From: Lachnospiraceae bacterium
Lineage (GTDB): Bacteria > Bacillota > Clostridia > Lachnospirales > Lachnospiraceae
Direction: 5' to 3'
Length of the DNA: 30,797 bases
Assembly: GCA_003979345.1 (NCBI GenBank)
Contig: RYVZ01000034.1
Location: forward strand, 1-30,797
Below are positions 29,968-30,797 of this stretch, piece after piece. Below the pieces are notes generated by a model, which was not told the origin of the DNA, searched no databases, and was given only the letters and a program-made list of their open reading frames with translations. Numbering within the stretch: the stretch's first letter is position 1; the number at the start of each line of letters is the position of its first letter. The translations under genes were made by a program, and so were the position numbers.

Positions 29968-30711
29968 TCAGCTGTCGGAGCTGACTCGTTGTACTTCAAA
30001 AAATACACCATCCCACGGAATAATCAGAGTGTTTTCGTCTTTTATATAAAAAGTATCACCAATGCCGCTTGCATTTTCTATAGCCACTACTTGAATGGAA
30101 TCTTTGGAAATTCCCAGCGTTTCCAGACTAGTGCCTTGATAGATGGATGAAAAATCATCTGCGGTCAGAATGCTTTCGATATATTGAGGTGAATCCAGAC
30201 GGTGCTGGTTATCATATATAGCATAATCATTAAAATATTCAAAACGGGTTCCCATCAGCGCAGAGCAATCTTCCTCTGACATGGCACTGTAGGCACCAAA
30301 GGTTGATGAAGTTATCTGCCATGTGCCCAAATAGGAGGGTGAAGAAGATACATCTGGGGATGGGGCTACAGTTTCAGTTTCAGCTTCCACTTCTTCGGGG
30401 ACAGACGGAGTGCTAGGGGAAAATTGGGATTGGTTGTCCTCAGCTTGTGAGGGCTGTTCCATATCTGGTTGTTCCGGCACAGACTGATTTTGAGTTTCCT
30501 GTGTTGATTCTTCCTGTGCAGGAGTTTCTATTGGAATCGGTTCTGTAACAGGAAGTGTTGACTGTTGCTGGCTGTTACTTCCGCATCCTGTTATGGTGCA
30601 AGTTAATAGCAGTATAAAGACTGTCAGTAAAACGATAGTTTTCCGATTTATGGCAGACAGGGGGAATTTTAACGAAAATTCTTTTTGAAATAATTTATTT
30701 GTTTGTTTCAT
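29968..30711 (-). CDS. Lipoprotein of unknown function, possible lipocalin-like C-terminal domain
   Basis: This 247-residue protein has a basic N-terminus and a hydrophobic segment ending in a lipobox, CTITGC, with lipidated Cys43. A mature Pro/Glu/Gln/Ser-rich stretch (about 45-125) forms a flexible spacer. The C-terminal domain (about 128-247) starts YLGTWQITSS, a GxW pattern like lipocalin-type domains, and ends WDGVFFEVQRV. It would be anchored outside the cytoplasmic membrane. AGGAG lies 9 nt before the ATG. The gene runs opposite to the relaxase and is less GC-rich, so it may be cargo of the element or chromosomal; this cannot be decided at the window edge. I do not recognise a specific function. 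Confidence 0.85.
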   Translation of the reverse strand: MKQTNKLFQKEFSLKFPLSAINRKTIVLLTVFILLLTCTITGCGSNSQQQSTLPVTEPIPIETPAQEESTQETQNQSVPEQPDMEQPSQAEDNQSQFSPSTPSVPEEVEAETETVAPSPDVSSSPSYLGTWQITSSTFGAYSAMSEEDCSALMGTRFEYFNDYAIYDNQHRLDSPQYIESILTADDFSSIYQGTSLETLGISKDSIQVVAIENASGIGDTFYIKDENTLIIPWDGVFFEVQRVSSDS

Positions 30712-30744
30712 TTGTTGTTACTCCTTTCATACCTATAAGTTTTA

Positions 30745-30761
30745 GGCGTTTGCGAAACGCC
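30745..30761. repeat. Short perfect hairpin upstream of the lipoprotein gene
   Basis: GGCGTTT-GCG-AAACGCC is a 7-bp stem with 3-nt loop, 34 nt before the lipoprotein start on the minus strand. It has no good T-run on either side. It may be an operator, a leader structure or part of an element end. The last 36 nt of the window hold nothing I can assign. Confidence 0.6.
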
Positions 30762-30797
30762 AGAACCCACATAAATACGGGATTCTTTTTGTTACAA

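Overview
The window reads as chromosome of a flagellated or chemotactic member of the Clostridia, most likely a Lachnospiraceae-type Firmicute. Supporting signs are AGGAGG-type ribosome sites, sigmaA-like promoters, hairpin-plus-T terminators, a CheV and a methyl-accepting chemotaxis protein, a UPF0237/UPF0210 pair, a proofreading-degenerate PolA and a TnpW/DUF3847/MobA-MobL module of clostridial type. The genus cannot be fixed from sequence reading alone. No rRNA gene or CRISPR array is visible; there is one tRNA.

Layout. 1-290: non-coding leader with an extended -10 promoter. 291-1184: cheV. 1330-3984: a large unrecognised acidic/lysine-rich single-pass membrane protein with a 24-residue tandem repeat, preceded by a strong hairpin. 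4109-5672: hisH and hisF, the two subunits of imidazole glycerol phosphate synthase, with a 40-bp tandem repeat between them. 5776-7751: ung (DNA repair) and lysA (lysine biosynthesis), ending in a bidirectional terminator. 7931-11396 (minus): two half-size ABC exporters forming a probable heterodimer, divergent from a MerR-type regulator (11597-12415). The control region holds two overlapping promoters, one with the 19-bp spacer typical of MerR targets, and a perfect palindrome. 12582-12664: tRNA-Leu(CAA) with its own terminator. 12948-14094: a zinc-dependent phospholipase C-like protein and a small ZAS-type membrane protein. 14198-17662: polA and coaE. 17649-19994: a long FtsA/PilM-type actin-like ATPase overlapping coaE. 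20088-22808: a YycJ/WalJ-type metallo-beta-lactamase-fold protein, an ACT-domain protein and UPF0210. 22855-23439: a four-helix zinc-ribbon membrane protein. 23585-25288 (minus): a chemoreceptor with an approximately 310-nt leader. 25931-27307: a MATE transporter whose leader contains a palindrome-rich, MITE/REP-like element.

From about 27,500 the base and codon use becomes more GC-rich and the genes change to a mobilisation module: a small ORF with a terminator, tnpW, a DUF3847 gene and a MobQ-family relaxase. The 145-bp gap in front of the relaxase contains what I read as an origin of transfer of RSF1010/R1162 type: a 9-bp inverted repeat followed by TAAATGCG/CCCT on the minus strand. No integrase is inside the window. 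A minus-strand lipoprotein gene of unknown function closes the window.

The most interesting points are the oriT-like structure beside a relaxase with the matching active-site position, the MerR operator with overlapping promoters, the two genes whose 3' ends (including the stop codon) are tandemly duplicated, the palindromic element in the MATE leader, the repeat-bearing orphan membrane protein, and the extended FtsA-like protein.
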